31,497 nucleotides of DNA from Fragilariopsis cylindrus CCMP1102 (Eukaryota > Bacillariophyta > Bacillariophyceae > Bacillariales > Bacillariaceae). The stretch is taken from positions 1-31,497 of the forward strand of contig FMBT01000256.1 in the NCBI GenBank assembly GCA_900095095.1, written 5' to 3'. Shown here in pieces: positions 11,669 to 21,642 of the stretch (the first letter of the stretch is position 1; the number at the start of each line of letters is the position of its first letter). The position numbers and the translations under genes were made by a program. The notes beneath the pieces were generated by a model. The model made no database searches. It was not told the origin of the DNA and saw only the letters and a program-made list of their open reading frames with translations.

Positions 11669-13344
11669 ATGAAACTGCCAAGACTAAAAAGAAGGTTTGG
11701 AACCAAAGGCTCCAAAGCATCGAGACTATCCAAAGAAAGTGCTCAGGAAAAAGAAAAAATTTCGAACCTGGTTGCGGCAAGCATTAATAATTCGGTCCCA
11801 TCATCTTCCCTAACAACGAATATCACTTCTAATTCTACAGGAAAAAGTAGCACTACTTTAATTGAACAAAAGGAAATTATATCGAAAACGGACGTGACAA
11901 CAACTCCAACGAAGACTGAAACAAAAATAATATCGAAGCCAGAAAATGATCGACAATGTTTCACTTTTCAAGACAACGACGACGATGATGATGACGACAA
12001 CTATCGACGAAGTATAATAAGGGAGCCAGTCAAAACTCCGCGTACACGTAAAAGCACCACACCACCGTCCAAGCTTAATATAATTACCAGTACTTCTCCC
12101 AAGAATTTTTTCATCCTCCCCAGGAGGTAACGGTCGACCATTTATTCGTGCCACCTAGTCCAATGAAAGAACCTTCCATGACGTATCATAATGTAACAAG
12201 TCCTCAGAGCGAACGTCTACTGGACGATCACCCGGGACTTCGTTTAACATTCAATAAGAACCATGAAGATCATCATTGTTTCGGAGATCCCGTTGGTGAT
12301 ATAGCAATGCAGCGACAACTATTAGATGCTCAACGTCTTGTACGAGTAATTCTTGAACCATCGCATGAAACCCAACAACTTTTAGACACAAATACAATCT
12401 TTCACGCGATTCGTTCACATGCATTGATGAAACGAGAACTCATTGAACTACGGAAAAAACAAGAAGTCATAGATGGTGATCCACCCTGTATTTTACAAAA
12501 TCTTGGATCACCCACCGCAACCACTCTTGGATCTCCTAGGACCGCCACGACTCCTACTAGTACTAATTTTCATAATAAATCAGGTTTAACTATTGACAAT
12601 GTTTCTGCCCTGTCACAGAAGCAAATGGATGACGCTCTTGTTATGAATTCTAATAATAATTCGGTAGCACTTGAGAATGCCACATCCACTATTGAAAGAT
12701 TACTGAAACAACTTGCAAGTGCAAATGAAATCATCCACAATCTGAAAGAAGAGATGAGCGCTGTATGTGATCGGAAAATAGTACCAACAAAAGACGGAAA
12801 ACTGAATGAAGACAATGATAATAGTAATAAGAATCATAATAATAAGAATCATAACGAAAGCGCTTGTCTATCAATCGAGGAGCAGCAGTCGACAAAAAAT
12901 CAGCAGGAGCAACAATATGTAACGTATCAAAAATACACGGATCTGAATGGAAAATATCATCAGCTTGTTAAGAATCACGAAGCTAGTCTAGAAGAATCAA
13001 AACGGAATTTAGATAATGTATTGGAAGAAATTTCATGTGTTCCAAAGGAAGTACTTGCTGAACAATCGGTTCGAGAAAAATTGAAATTATATTGTCAAAC
13101 TCTTACACACCATGCTTCTGAAATCCAAGTAATAGAAATGGAGGAAATGATGCGTAAATCACAGGATGAATCAGAAAGGAGAATACAAGAACTAGAGATT
13201 CGAATTCGAATGCAAGAAGAAAACCACAAGAAAGAAATTCAAGCGATACAACAGTGTACTGGCGATGATCTGCCCTGTTTGAACTACATAAATAATACGG
13301 ATACAAAAGAAAATGAAGAAATAATGATTAAAACTCTCACATAA
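11669..13344 (+). CDS. Coiled-coil protein of unknown function, one apparent frameshift, 3' end uncertain
   Basis: I do not recognise this family. ATG 11669 gives a basic start (MKLPRLKRRFG), then a Ser/Thr/Asn-rich disordered part with an Asp run near residues 105-112. From about 12148 the protein has a more conserved-looking segment (DIAMQRQLLDAQRLVRVILEP), more low-complexity sequence, and coiled-coil heptads toward the end (MEEMMRKSQDESERRIQELE). The frame changes in the T6 run at 12106-12111; a seventh T joins SPKNFF to HPPQEV and keeps everything open. After the stop at 13342-13344 another frame (13340-13459) reads TYSDLVNRRRLLRQ and looks coding. The true C-terminus may thus be at 13459, needing an extra-base or two-base correction near 13330-13340. 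A scaffold or cytoskeletal role is only a guess. Confidence 0.68.
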
Positions 13345-13509
13345 CAAAACCTACAGTGATTTGGTTAATCGTCGTCGACTTCTTCGACAAGGTAGGGTGC
13401 TGCTCACTCAAATCGAGCTTGACTTAGGAAAAAATAGTAAGCATATATTTAAAGTATAGAAAGTATATCTAGAAAGTCAGCTGTAATGCAAAGAGATCTA
13501 CCTATAAAA

Positions 13510-16500
13510 TTATTTTTCTCCTGATAATTTGTTTGGTGCCGTATTACCACCGTCGCTTGACGTTCTACTACTGCTGAATGAGGAATTTGAAGAGAGGTTT
13601 AATGTAAATGATCTTTTTTCTGCAGCGTTCAGAGTCCTCCCGCTTACTGAGGATAATCTCATCTCTTTCATATGATCTAAATGCTCTGGAGAAAACCGAG
13701 TTCGGCCCTTCATGAAACCGCCTTTTGCACGATGGTTTACTGACGATGAACTCAAGACCTGGTGACTATCTTTCAACTGATTCGCTTTACCAGTAGCTCC
13801 CCAGTCGTTATAAAGATTGTAAGCTTGGGAGAGATAATACTCTCCCCATCCCTCGTCATCTTTATCCAAGAAATACAGTCCCGCATTTTCGTACATGGCA
13901 GCTGCGTGGTGTACCATTCCAAGTCTGGCTGTATTTCGGATGGCTTCGTCAAATTTCTCTTTCGATGGCGATTCGATTGCTTCAAGCATGAGGATTACAT
14001 GGAGCACATTCTTCGATCCATACTTCAATTGGTCCTTAAAGATTTTAATAATCTTCTTACCTAGTTGACGAAAGTGTATTCTCCTCCGTAGTGCACGAGC
14101 CTTTTCACCTAGAACGAGACTAGCGTATCCCATGTACACAAGAAGTAAGTGCGCCCGCATGGTAAATATGTCAGATTGAAGGTGGGGTTGAAGAGCATCT
14201 ACCAATTCTTCGGCCGTCTCCCACTTTCGATAGATGCAGGCTAACATGAGTCTAAATGAATTTATATCGCGTTGGGTCATTTTGAGCCCTATATCTTTAA
14301 ATTTTTTGAGTTCCTGTCCTTGGTCGAAAATGTCACCAAGCAGCATTGTTGGATTAGGTTTTAATACTTGTAGATTCTGGATCGTCTGCAGTAAGATAGG
14401 AAATAACACTTGCATGGTGATCGGCATACCAAACTGTTTAGCTTCCTTCGAATATGATAACAGGTCAGAACTCAATGGGCCAATAGGGAGACCTATATTC
14501 AAATAGGTATAAGAATAACCAACCCATGCCATAGCGGCGCTTGATATATCTCCAGCCATCAAGGCACATTGATTAAGCTCCAATAATGGATCTAGACAAT
14601 CGTGGAACGGTAAAACATTAAGTAACACGCCAAACGTTACCCATGAATGAACAGAAGTATGACAGCGATCACCTTTTCTGGGAAACGTGTTGACGAGCTT
14701 AATTGCGAGTTCACCACACTCCTTCGCATCTTCAGAATGTCCTCCTCTACTCAGATAACCTGCGAGCGCGCCCAATGCCAACGCAGTTCCACTACAAGTC
14801 CCATGTTTAACAGAAGTATTCAACACCCGTATGATAGCATATACATTCAAGTCTTTTACCTTATCGTCATAAAATGTAAAATGTATAAGGTGTGTGAACA
14901 ACAGAATGATGTTGCACTTTCTCTTATCGTCGTGGTCTCCTTCATCTAGCTTTGGAAGGCTCAGAAAACTTTGTAGATCACCTCCTAACCGCGACTTCAA
15001 TTTTCGTTTCTCTACAAATTGTTGACCCGGTATTAGTTTCTGCGGAAATTTCACACCATAATCTAACAGAATATTTTTGATTCTTTCGATTCCACCAGGA
15101 TAGTCTCTACTACCACCTTGAACCTTGTGACCAACAGAGACAACCTGGGCTCTTATCTTATCTTCCAACGATCTTGCGTTGCGCTCAACTTCAATAGATA
15201 CGTTCAATGCCTCCTCATAGTTCCCAAATTTTAACGCCATTTCACCAAGAGAGCTGTAAACATCTAGACTTAGATCGTAGGCTCTCTCCCAGTGGTCAGT
15301 CATACCATCTAGGTGTTTTGCTGCAAATTCAAGCATATCATAAGCTAACAATGGAAAAAGAAGGAAAAAAATTGAGTACACTAAAAACGAGTTTTGACCA
15401 TAGAAACGCAAGATTATTCTCTAGTATTGATCGTTCTCACCTGGGAAGTAAGCAGACTTTGAGATAGATAGCTTCGCTGCTTCAAAACTTAGTTTCGCGA
15501 AGGCTTCATTTTCATTGTTATCCTCTATGTTAACAAAACGATTCAACTGCTCGGCGGCCATATACAACATCCACTCATTTTCTGGGTCAGATTTACTCTT
15601 TTTCCATAATATTTTTCCTAGCTCCGTATGTATTTTTTGCAGATAACAAGCTGGGATCATAGAATATGCAACACACTGCAGTTTGTCATGTGCCCACAAA
15701 TAAGTCTCGGTGTCTTCAAGTCGCCGAAGGATGCCAAATTTGACAGAGGAATCTAAGAAATGTTTCAAACCCTGCAGTTGGACACTGTTCATAGAATCGC
15801 ATATCATTGCACTGTATGATAGAACTTCGTGAGAACTAAAGAATTCAATCATAATCTGTAACGGTATAACTTTTCCTAGGCAAGATGCTATCTTTAGTGC
15901 GAGAAGACTTGGACCTGGTAACTTTGACATTGTTCCAGCAACAACATCGGCTACATTGTCAGAAACGTGTGCAAGTTGATCCATCTTGTCGATTTCACCC
16001 CATTCCCATTGGAGGGTCAAAAAGGAATAAGTAAGGAAGCGCTCGTGTCGAAGCATTTGCATAAATTGACCAACGAAGAATGGATTCCCTGCTGTCTTAC
16101 TATGGATCACCTGGGAAAGTTTTACTACTAGTTTTGGATCTTTCCCCAAAATAGACGACACCATAGTGTTCGTATTTTCTACATCTAAATCGGTGATATG
16201 CATGGTTTTTAAGTTTTCACATTCTTCCTCGATGTAATTGATACATCTGAAGACTCGATCGCCTTCGTTTACTTCCTCTTCTCTGTATGAAATAGCGAGA
16301 AAGAAACCATCGATATTTCCTGTAGTAGCTAGAGTTTGAATGGCATCTAAGCTAGCTTTATCGGCCCATTGCAAATCATCCAAAAATAGAACAACGGGTT
16401 TGGCCTTACAAAGAAAGGATATGATCCTCCAAAAAGAAGCGTTGACCACAGAGGCATCTCCATATACACCGGTCCCGAGACCATTTTCTTTATCATTATC

Positions 16501-16934
16501 AGCATGTTTTGTCTCACCTTCTAGAGCTAACTCGGACGAGGATGGTTTTTCTAATCGTTTGATTTACAGATTCTCTTGTTAGCACGAAAAACTTTAGGAA
16601 GAATATTTGCTAAAAATGCCACATCGTGAGCTAACAATTTACTGAACGATTCCATTTTACAGATTTCAGCATATTTATTGTTCTCAATCCATTCATCAAC
16701 AAGAAAATCGAGTGCTTCGATGAGTGCCGAATACGGCTCGTTCTTTCGGTGTGCTTCGTACTTTCCTGTAGCAAATATCCAACCATCATCCTCAAAATTT
16801 TGGGATTCGATTAAAGCACTCTTCCCAGACCCAGAAATTCCTTTCAATATAAGAGTTCCGGACGACAATTTGTTTAAATGGTCCTGCATTATTTTCGATT
16901 CTTGTTTCTGCCGTATACTATGTCCAGATTCCAT
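13510..16934 (-). CDS. Large AAA_16 / predicted-ATPase signalling protein with helical-repeat C-terminus
   Basis: About 1,109 residues with one intron and one base restored. Walker A is GISGSGKS (32-39) after a GR-like entry (SIRQKQESKIMQDHL). Walker B is VVLFLDDLQWAD (181-192), the signature of COG3899-type ATPases found next to kinases and cyclases in bacteria and diatoms. A sensor-like NPFFVGQF follows. The second half is TPR-like helical repeats (AYDLSLDVYSSLGEMALKFGNYEEAL) and a Ser-rich tail. The intron 15345-15440 (96 bp; GTGAG...TTAG) joins SAYFP to AYDMLEF. The frame changes by one base around 16560-16570 (TGTAAATCAAACG), between RICK and KRLEKPSSSEL. A stop codon just upstream of ATG 16934 argues against an N-terminal kinase in the same exon. 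NTP-driven signalling is inferred from the fold; the partner is unknown. Confidence 0.88.
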
Positions 16935-18616
16935 GCAGGAAATTTATCACCCGCATTTACATGACTTTTTCTTCTCGATTTTTTTCGTGATCCCACCCTC
17001 CTTAAGCTTTCATTACTACTCATAATTATATTCTAATTTGCTTGATTATATAAAAAAAAAATCGTGGCTTCGTTTCTATTGTATATTTATTGTAACAACA
17101 GCATCAAAACTTCTTACAATCTAACTGTAGATTGTGAGAATTCATATGGTGCATTCAGTAATCATGATGTATGTCATAAATACTTCATACAATGTTACTG
17201 CTTGTACGAATACCGGTAGAGTGATGGAAGTCAAAAGAAGAAGAGCGAACATGATCGTCGTTTTCAACATAAGATTCAAGTTTTGGTATCATGAAATGTT
17301 CTCTATTATTTTTTGCGACCTTGTCCTACTTATAGTACAGTACGTAACAACTCGTGACGCCTTCACTTATGCGGTACAAAATGTACTGTCTTTTCGTCGC
17401 GCTTACCGGTATTAAGATTTTACTATATTTTTTAGTAAATAGCATGAGCATACTTCAAGTACAATACGCTGCCTGGTACAGTTGGACTAAGGGCCTAACA
17501 ATTTCAATCCAGAAGATTCCCTTTCACATTAAAAAGGCAGCCGGTCAATTCTTAAAACCAACAGAAATTAACACGAGCTTGCACGACAACCCACTTTTTC
17601 ACTGTTAGGTATGTGCCTATTTAATTGATATTGAATACAGTAGTATTGATTCCGTACTTATGCGGCTGCATGGTGAACTTGCTTTCTTGTTAGAGAATAA
17701 TATTATGTTGAAGAATTATTACCTGTTGATTTATCCCATGCTCCCCAATGATGTGTGTGGCAATTGAGAACATTTGACCCTTGGTTTTAATAGGCTTGAC
17801 TCCGCTTCTCAGACACACACAAAGGATTAATTATTTGCTTCTCGGTTCTTGTTGTATCAATTTGCCTACCAGCAATAGAAATATAGGCTTGAAATATAAA
17901 TAATAGAGCAAATCCACATAGTATGAAAAACTCAAAAGGTGACAGTCTGCTTGAGATCACCAGCAGGTATTCACAAGACACTAATGAATGCTACAGTTTG
18001 GGTTTGATGCAAATCCAGCATCATATACAAATTATTATCATCACTATACTAGATCAATAGAATTGATTGATACATGTACCTATTTCCTTTGATCAATGTA
18101 TCAAAAATAATTTCATCTTAAATAGAATAGAACAGTATTGAAACGAAGACTAATAAGTTAAACCAAAAGCACATCTTATTTTTTTTAAAATGATTTTTCT
18201 TATTTTTGATGGATACATTTTGAGATGATACACCCCTCTGGACACTATTCTAAACTTTCCACCAAAGATCTCCTATCAAATAAATACTGTAGTTTAAATA
18301 CGCACAGCGTACAAGTACTGTAGAATATTGTACTTAACATCCTATAATGAATAACGACACCGTTTCTAAGAAAAGATCGAGGTCGTAACGTTACTTCTTT
18401 GGAAAATTAGAGAATGTGCGTAGCAGGTTTTGGTGATTATGAGAACGCCACTATATGTTACCACAAGCTGGTTCCTGAGCATTCCGTTTTGATCTAGATC
18501 TATCAAGTGTATGTATATCACGTTCGTGTCTATATGATACGTAATAACTATCTATCTTTTAATTCATCCCTCTCTCCATATTTGATATTTTTTAATGATA
18601 TTCGAATAAAGTTTGA
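16935..18616. other. 1.7 kb intergenic region without a recognisable gene
   Basis: AT-rich on both strands with only short chance ORFs. It holds a hairpin at 17111-17140 and an inverted repeat TTGATACAT (18067-18075) / ATGTATCAA (18096-18104). No tRNA or rRNA is evident. Confidence 0.55.
17111..17140. repeat. 12-bp stem, 6-nt loop hairpin
   Basis: TTCTTACAATCT at 17111-17122 and AGATTGTGAGAA at 17129-17140 pair over 12 positions with one G-T wobble, loop AACTGT. It stands alone about 180 bp upstream of the AAA_16 gene start. Purpose unknown. Confidence 0.7.
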
Positions 18617-19435
18617 TCATAAATCAATCATTACGACTTGCCAAGTCGTATTCTGCATCCCATCCTTCGTTATGAGGTATATCAGAATTCCGTATCCACT
18701 TAGACAGTCTCGTTCAATGCTTTCATCGACATGACGAGGTACATATGTGAAAAAGAGAAAAAGAAAGAAAACAATGTTAAGTGATATTGAATATATAATA
18801 TATAAATTCCTCGAATAAAATTATGGTGTCTCAACTAGCAAGTAACATTACTACTATATTACTTACCACTTTGAAATACTTTCCCACAGCATTCTAACAG
18901 TTCTTGGGTTCCATATTTGGTTTCCAAAGTGCTTCTGCTGTTCCATATAATGACGTCGATGCTGCACCCGAGCAGATGAAGGATTTCGAGAAACTTTGTG
19001 CTCCGATCATATCCATTGCACACAAGAACGGCTTACGAGTTGTTTCCATCAATCCTACCACCAACGGCTCAACATAATATCCTCGTTTTTCATACAATAC
19101 ATGACTAGTTAAGCATGCCAATGCAGGGGGGATATTCGACGTCCCTTCATCTCGTCATTATTACTATCATCGTCGTCGTCCGTTTGTAATCCAGAAGAAG
19201 CAATACTAAATCCCAATTCTCGATTTCTTTTGTATTCAATTTCCATCTTAAGTTCTTCTGATAGACTTTGAACGTCTCCCTCTAAACCTGAAAATCCTAC
19301 CATCAAATTAGGATGTGGTGCCCAAACTTGACGAGGAACAACATTGACCATTTGTGGTCCCGAACCAAATCGTTTGTCTACTGCCATAGCAACACATCCA
19401 TTCCCTGCCATTGCCAACAACGACCCACCATTCAT
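18617..19435 (-). CDS. PSMB3: 20S proteasome subunit beta type-3, one intron, three apparent frameshifts
   Basis: Non-catalytic beta-3 subunit of the 20S proteasome core. The start MNGGSLLAMAGNGCVAMAVDKR matches the family's NGG-AMAM-G-NCVAIA-D-R start and lacks the Thr1 propeptide, as expected. FSGLEGDVQSL, LYEKRGYYVEP, CAMDMIGA, YGTAEALWKPNM and the last-exon ERDCLSGYG follow in family order. The frame breaks in the G6 run at 19126-19131, near 18900-18906 (before ELLECCGKVFQS), and at the start of the last exon near 18717. Each is repaired by one added base. The intron is 18720-18866 (147 bp; GTAAGT...AAAG). The repaired length is about 224 residues. An acidic insert (QTDDDDDSNNDE) not present in animal or yeast beta-3 separates two helices. 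ATG 19435 is chosen because family members start there; the frame is open to 19678 with hydrophobic, unrelated sequence. Confidence 0.92.
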
Positions 19436-19854
19436 TGTTAGAGGATTTTGTTGCTCCTGTGCATAACAACTGTATCGACTCGTTGTACTAACGTCAACAA
19501 CAACAAAAATAACAAAGACGATAGAAAGTCGCGCAATAAATGTGTTGGGGAGCAAGGAAACAGCATCATGTATTTGTAGTAGTTTGAAGTTGTACAGGCA
19601 GATAATGAGCAAAGTAAATATTATGATGTTGTGTAAGTTTGAATGTTTGAATGAAATGAATTTTGGTGTTGGTACCATAGACTCGGAAATTTGTAGAAAT
19701 TTGTAGTCAATGAAGAGTCTTCAGTCTCGTTAAGTAAATTCATTTAACGAAAATTTACTACCACGTAAAATCCGAGATCTGAAAAATTATTTTAAAAATT
19801 TCACATACTGTACAGTCTTACGTAAATGTATACGCGATTCGCTTGTTTTTAGAG

Positions 19855-19988
19855 AAAGTATACCAAATAAGCATACTTTTCAAAAGTACCAGTGTGTACT
19901 TTCCCTCACTAATTATACTGCAATTAATTAGTACTGGTTGTACTCAGTGAAATGTATACATATTTGAACAGCCCCTGGTATACTTTTC
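19855..19988. repeat. Inverted repeat AAAGTATACCA / TGGTATACTTT
   Basis: AAAGTATACCA at about 19855-19865 is the exact reverse complement of TGGTATACTTT at 19976-19986. A smaller inner inverted pair is ACCAGT / ACTGGT. A third related GGTATACTTTT occurs at 21423-21433, followed at once by AGTATACTTTTC. The layout resembles the ends of a small non-autonomous DNA element, but no target-site duplication was established. Confidence 0.55.
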
Positions 19989-20123
19989 AGACATGTACTG
20001 GTTAATCTCCAGTACTAATAATTACTTAGAGGATTTACTCACAAAATTCAAAAAATTCATCGCGCTGCACAAAATTCAAAATTTTCACCGTGATACTCTG
20101 CAGCACGATAATTTGAAGCGCAC

Positions 20124-20220
20124 TAGCTACAGTAGCTAAAATAGCTACAATAGCTACAATTGTAGCTGCAGTAGCTACAATAGCTACAGTAGCTACAGTA
20201 CTACTAGCTACAATGGCTAC
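20124..20220. repeat. Degenerate 9-bp tandem repeat (TAGCTACAR)
   Basis: Near-identical 9-bp units begin at 20124, 20133, 20142, 20151, 20172, 20181 and 20190, with a degenerate tail. Looser AGCTACA and CTAGCT copies continue to about 20740. On the minus strand the array happens to be open in frame because 9 is a multiple of 3; I do not call it coding. Confidence 0.85.
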
Positions 20221-20395
20221 ACCCACTCAACTAGCTGAATTACACATAGACTTCACTTGCTACAATTCACTAGCTACACTGCACTAATAGGTTAGTTGGC
20301 TGTTGACTCCTCTGGCTTTTTAAGGCGGGGAGGAGCGGTGCAGTAGCATTTAAATAACAAGTTTTATACAGCTACACTGCACGAGCTACACTTCA

Positions 20396-20497
20396 GCTTC
20401 GGAAACATACGGAGAGAAAACACTATAATGTTCCCATTAAGATTCAAAATCTTTAACCATTATAGTTCCTGTTGTTGTTGGGTAGTTTTAATATGTA
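20396..20497. repeat. Dispersed repeat, copy 1 (internally shortened)
   Basis: Begins GGAAACATACGGAGAGAAAA and runs into a block shared with copy 3 (ATGTTCCCAT...GGGTAGTTT). CTATAATG (20423-20430) pairs with CATTATAG (20458-20465), and inside it AAGATT (20439-20444) pairs with AATCTT (20448-20453). It lacks about 38 bp present in copy 3. Confidence 0.8.
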
Positions 20498-20781
20498 CTT
20501 TGATATTGAACTAATGTCTAAAGTTATTATGAGTCTATCCTAGCGTCTACTCAACTGGGGTTATTCCCATCACACTTGTCCATTCAATGGGTAAGCAATC
20601 TTACTAACCAAATGGATGATCTGTGACTGGGTATGGCTTGCCTAGTTGCAACTATACTAGCTACACTTCACTGCACTGGACTACACTAACTGGTTATACT
20701 ACTGTAGCTTACTATACTAGCTAGCTGGCTAAGCTGGCTACACTCGTAGATTCACCTATGATTGTTGTTAGAGGTATGAGG

Positions 20782-20845
20782 TTCAGAAGCATACGGAGAG
20801 AAAACACTAGAATTTTGCAGTGCTTGCGTATGCATCCTAACTGAA
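20782..20845. repeat. Dispersed repeat, copy 2 (nested palindrome)
   Basis: Nested stems: TTCAG (20782-20786) with CTGAA (20841-20845), GCATACG (20789-20795) with CGTATGC (20827-20833), and CACT (20805-20808) with AGTG (20819-20822). The central loop differs from copy 3 while the arms are kept. Confidence 0.8.
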
Positions 20846-20892
20846 GAAAAAAAGAAGAATTGTACACATATTGATCTGTCTGCTCAGACCTA

Positions 20893-21030
20893 GGTTCAGA
20901 AACATACGGAGGGAGAACACTATATATTTGACAGTGCTAGCGTATGCATCCTATCCGAAAAATGTTCCCATAAAGATTCAACATCTTTAACCATTATAGT
21001 TGCTGTTGTTGTTGGGTAGTTTCAATATGT
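20893..21030. repeat. Dispersed repeat, copy 3 (full composite)
   Basis: Combines the palindromic part of copy 2 (CATACG 20903-20908 with CGTATG 20941-20946; CACT 20918-20921 with AGTG 20933-20936) and the ATGTTCCCAT...GGGTAGTTT block of copy 1. Together the three copies define one repeat family. Confidence 0.8.
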
Positions 21031-21248
21031 GCATAACTTAGTACACATAGTTATATTCAATATTGTACCTACGGTTGCGGGGTTGCTAAGGTGTGCCAAG
21101 CTTACTATACCTGCATAGATAGATATTCTGTTACTGCTAAGATGTGTATTTAGCTTACTAGCTACAGTACTACAGTACTGTGTGATACTACTACAAGTAG
21201 TACTCACAGTTACATATGCTATCTATCTTACTTGTTGTTATTGTTTAC

Positions 21249-21275
21249 TGTATGTGGTTGTGGTTGTGGTTGCGG
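21249..21275. repeat. TGTGGT hexamer microsatellite
   Basis: About four copies of a TGTGGT-type unit ending in GCGGGG. No other features are seen from 21276 to the TRIP4-like start at 21643 except the TATACTTTT pair at 21423-21445. Confidence 0.6.
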
Positions 21276-21642
21276 GGTGTTTTTGATATTTATTATTTTC
21301 AACTTGTTATTTCTAACAGTAGGATTTTACAGTGGTTTTTGTGAATGCGCTGTAAAATAAATTCGACTTGTATTTTTACAGTGCTTTTCTTTTTTGGTAA
21401 GAATACAGGTGTTGTGCGCGGTGGTATACTTTTAGTATACTTTTCACGCTCACAGTACAGTAGTGAACATGTTTGCAAGCGAGGATAGAGACTGAATCAT
21501 GTTTCAAGAATGTCAAAATAAATAATGAGCAAATGAGCAAATCGAAAATCATAAATCTACAGTAGAATTAAAATCTCTTGTTGTATAATCGCATTCATCA
21601 ATACAATAAGGTACAGTAGCCTGAATAAATATCGAGACTAAA

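Noticed and set aside
12124..12155. A 32-bp GT...AG segment that would also fix the coiled-coil gene frame as an intron
   Set aside because: Far shorter than the clear introns here, and the adjacent T6 run gives a simpler explanation with coding-like sequence throughout.
17134..17608. Two overlapping + ORFs with hydrophobic sequence (LFVALTGIKILLYFLV) slightly like ALG-type glucosyltransferases
   Set aside because: The likeness covers only about a dozen residues, the frames are short and AT-rich, and no neighbouring exon supports them.
19436..19678. In-frame upstream extension of PSMB3 with hydrophobic sequence
   Set aside because: Beta-3 subunits start at the NGG motif and have no signal or membrane segment.
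20035..20226. Minus-strand ORF rich in Ala, Val, Ile and Thr
   Set aside because: It is the translation of the 9-bp tandem repeat.
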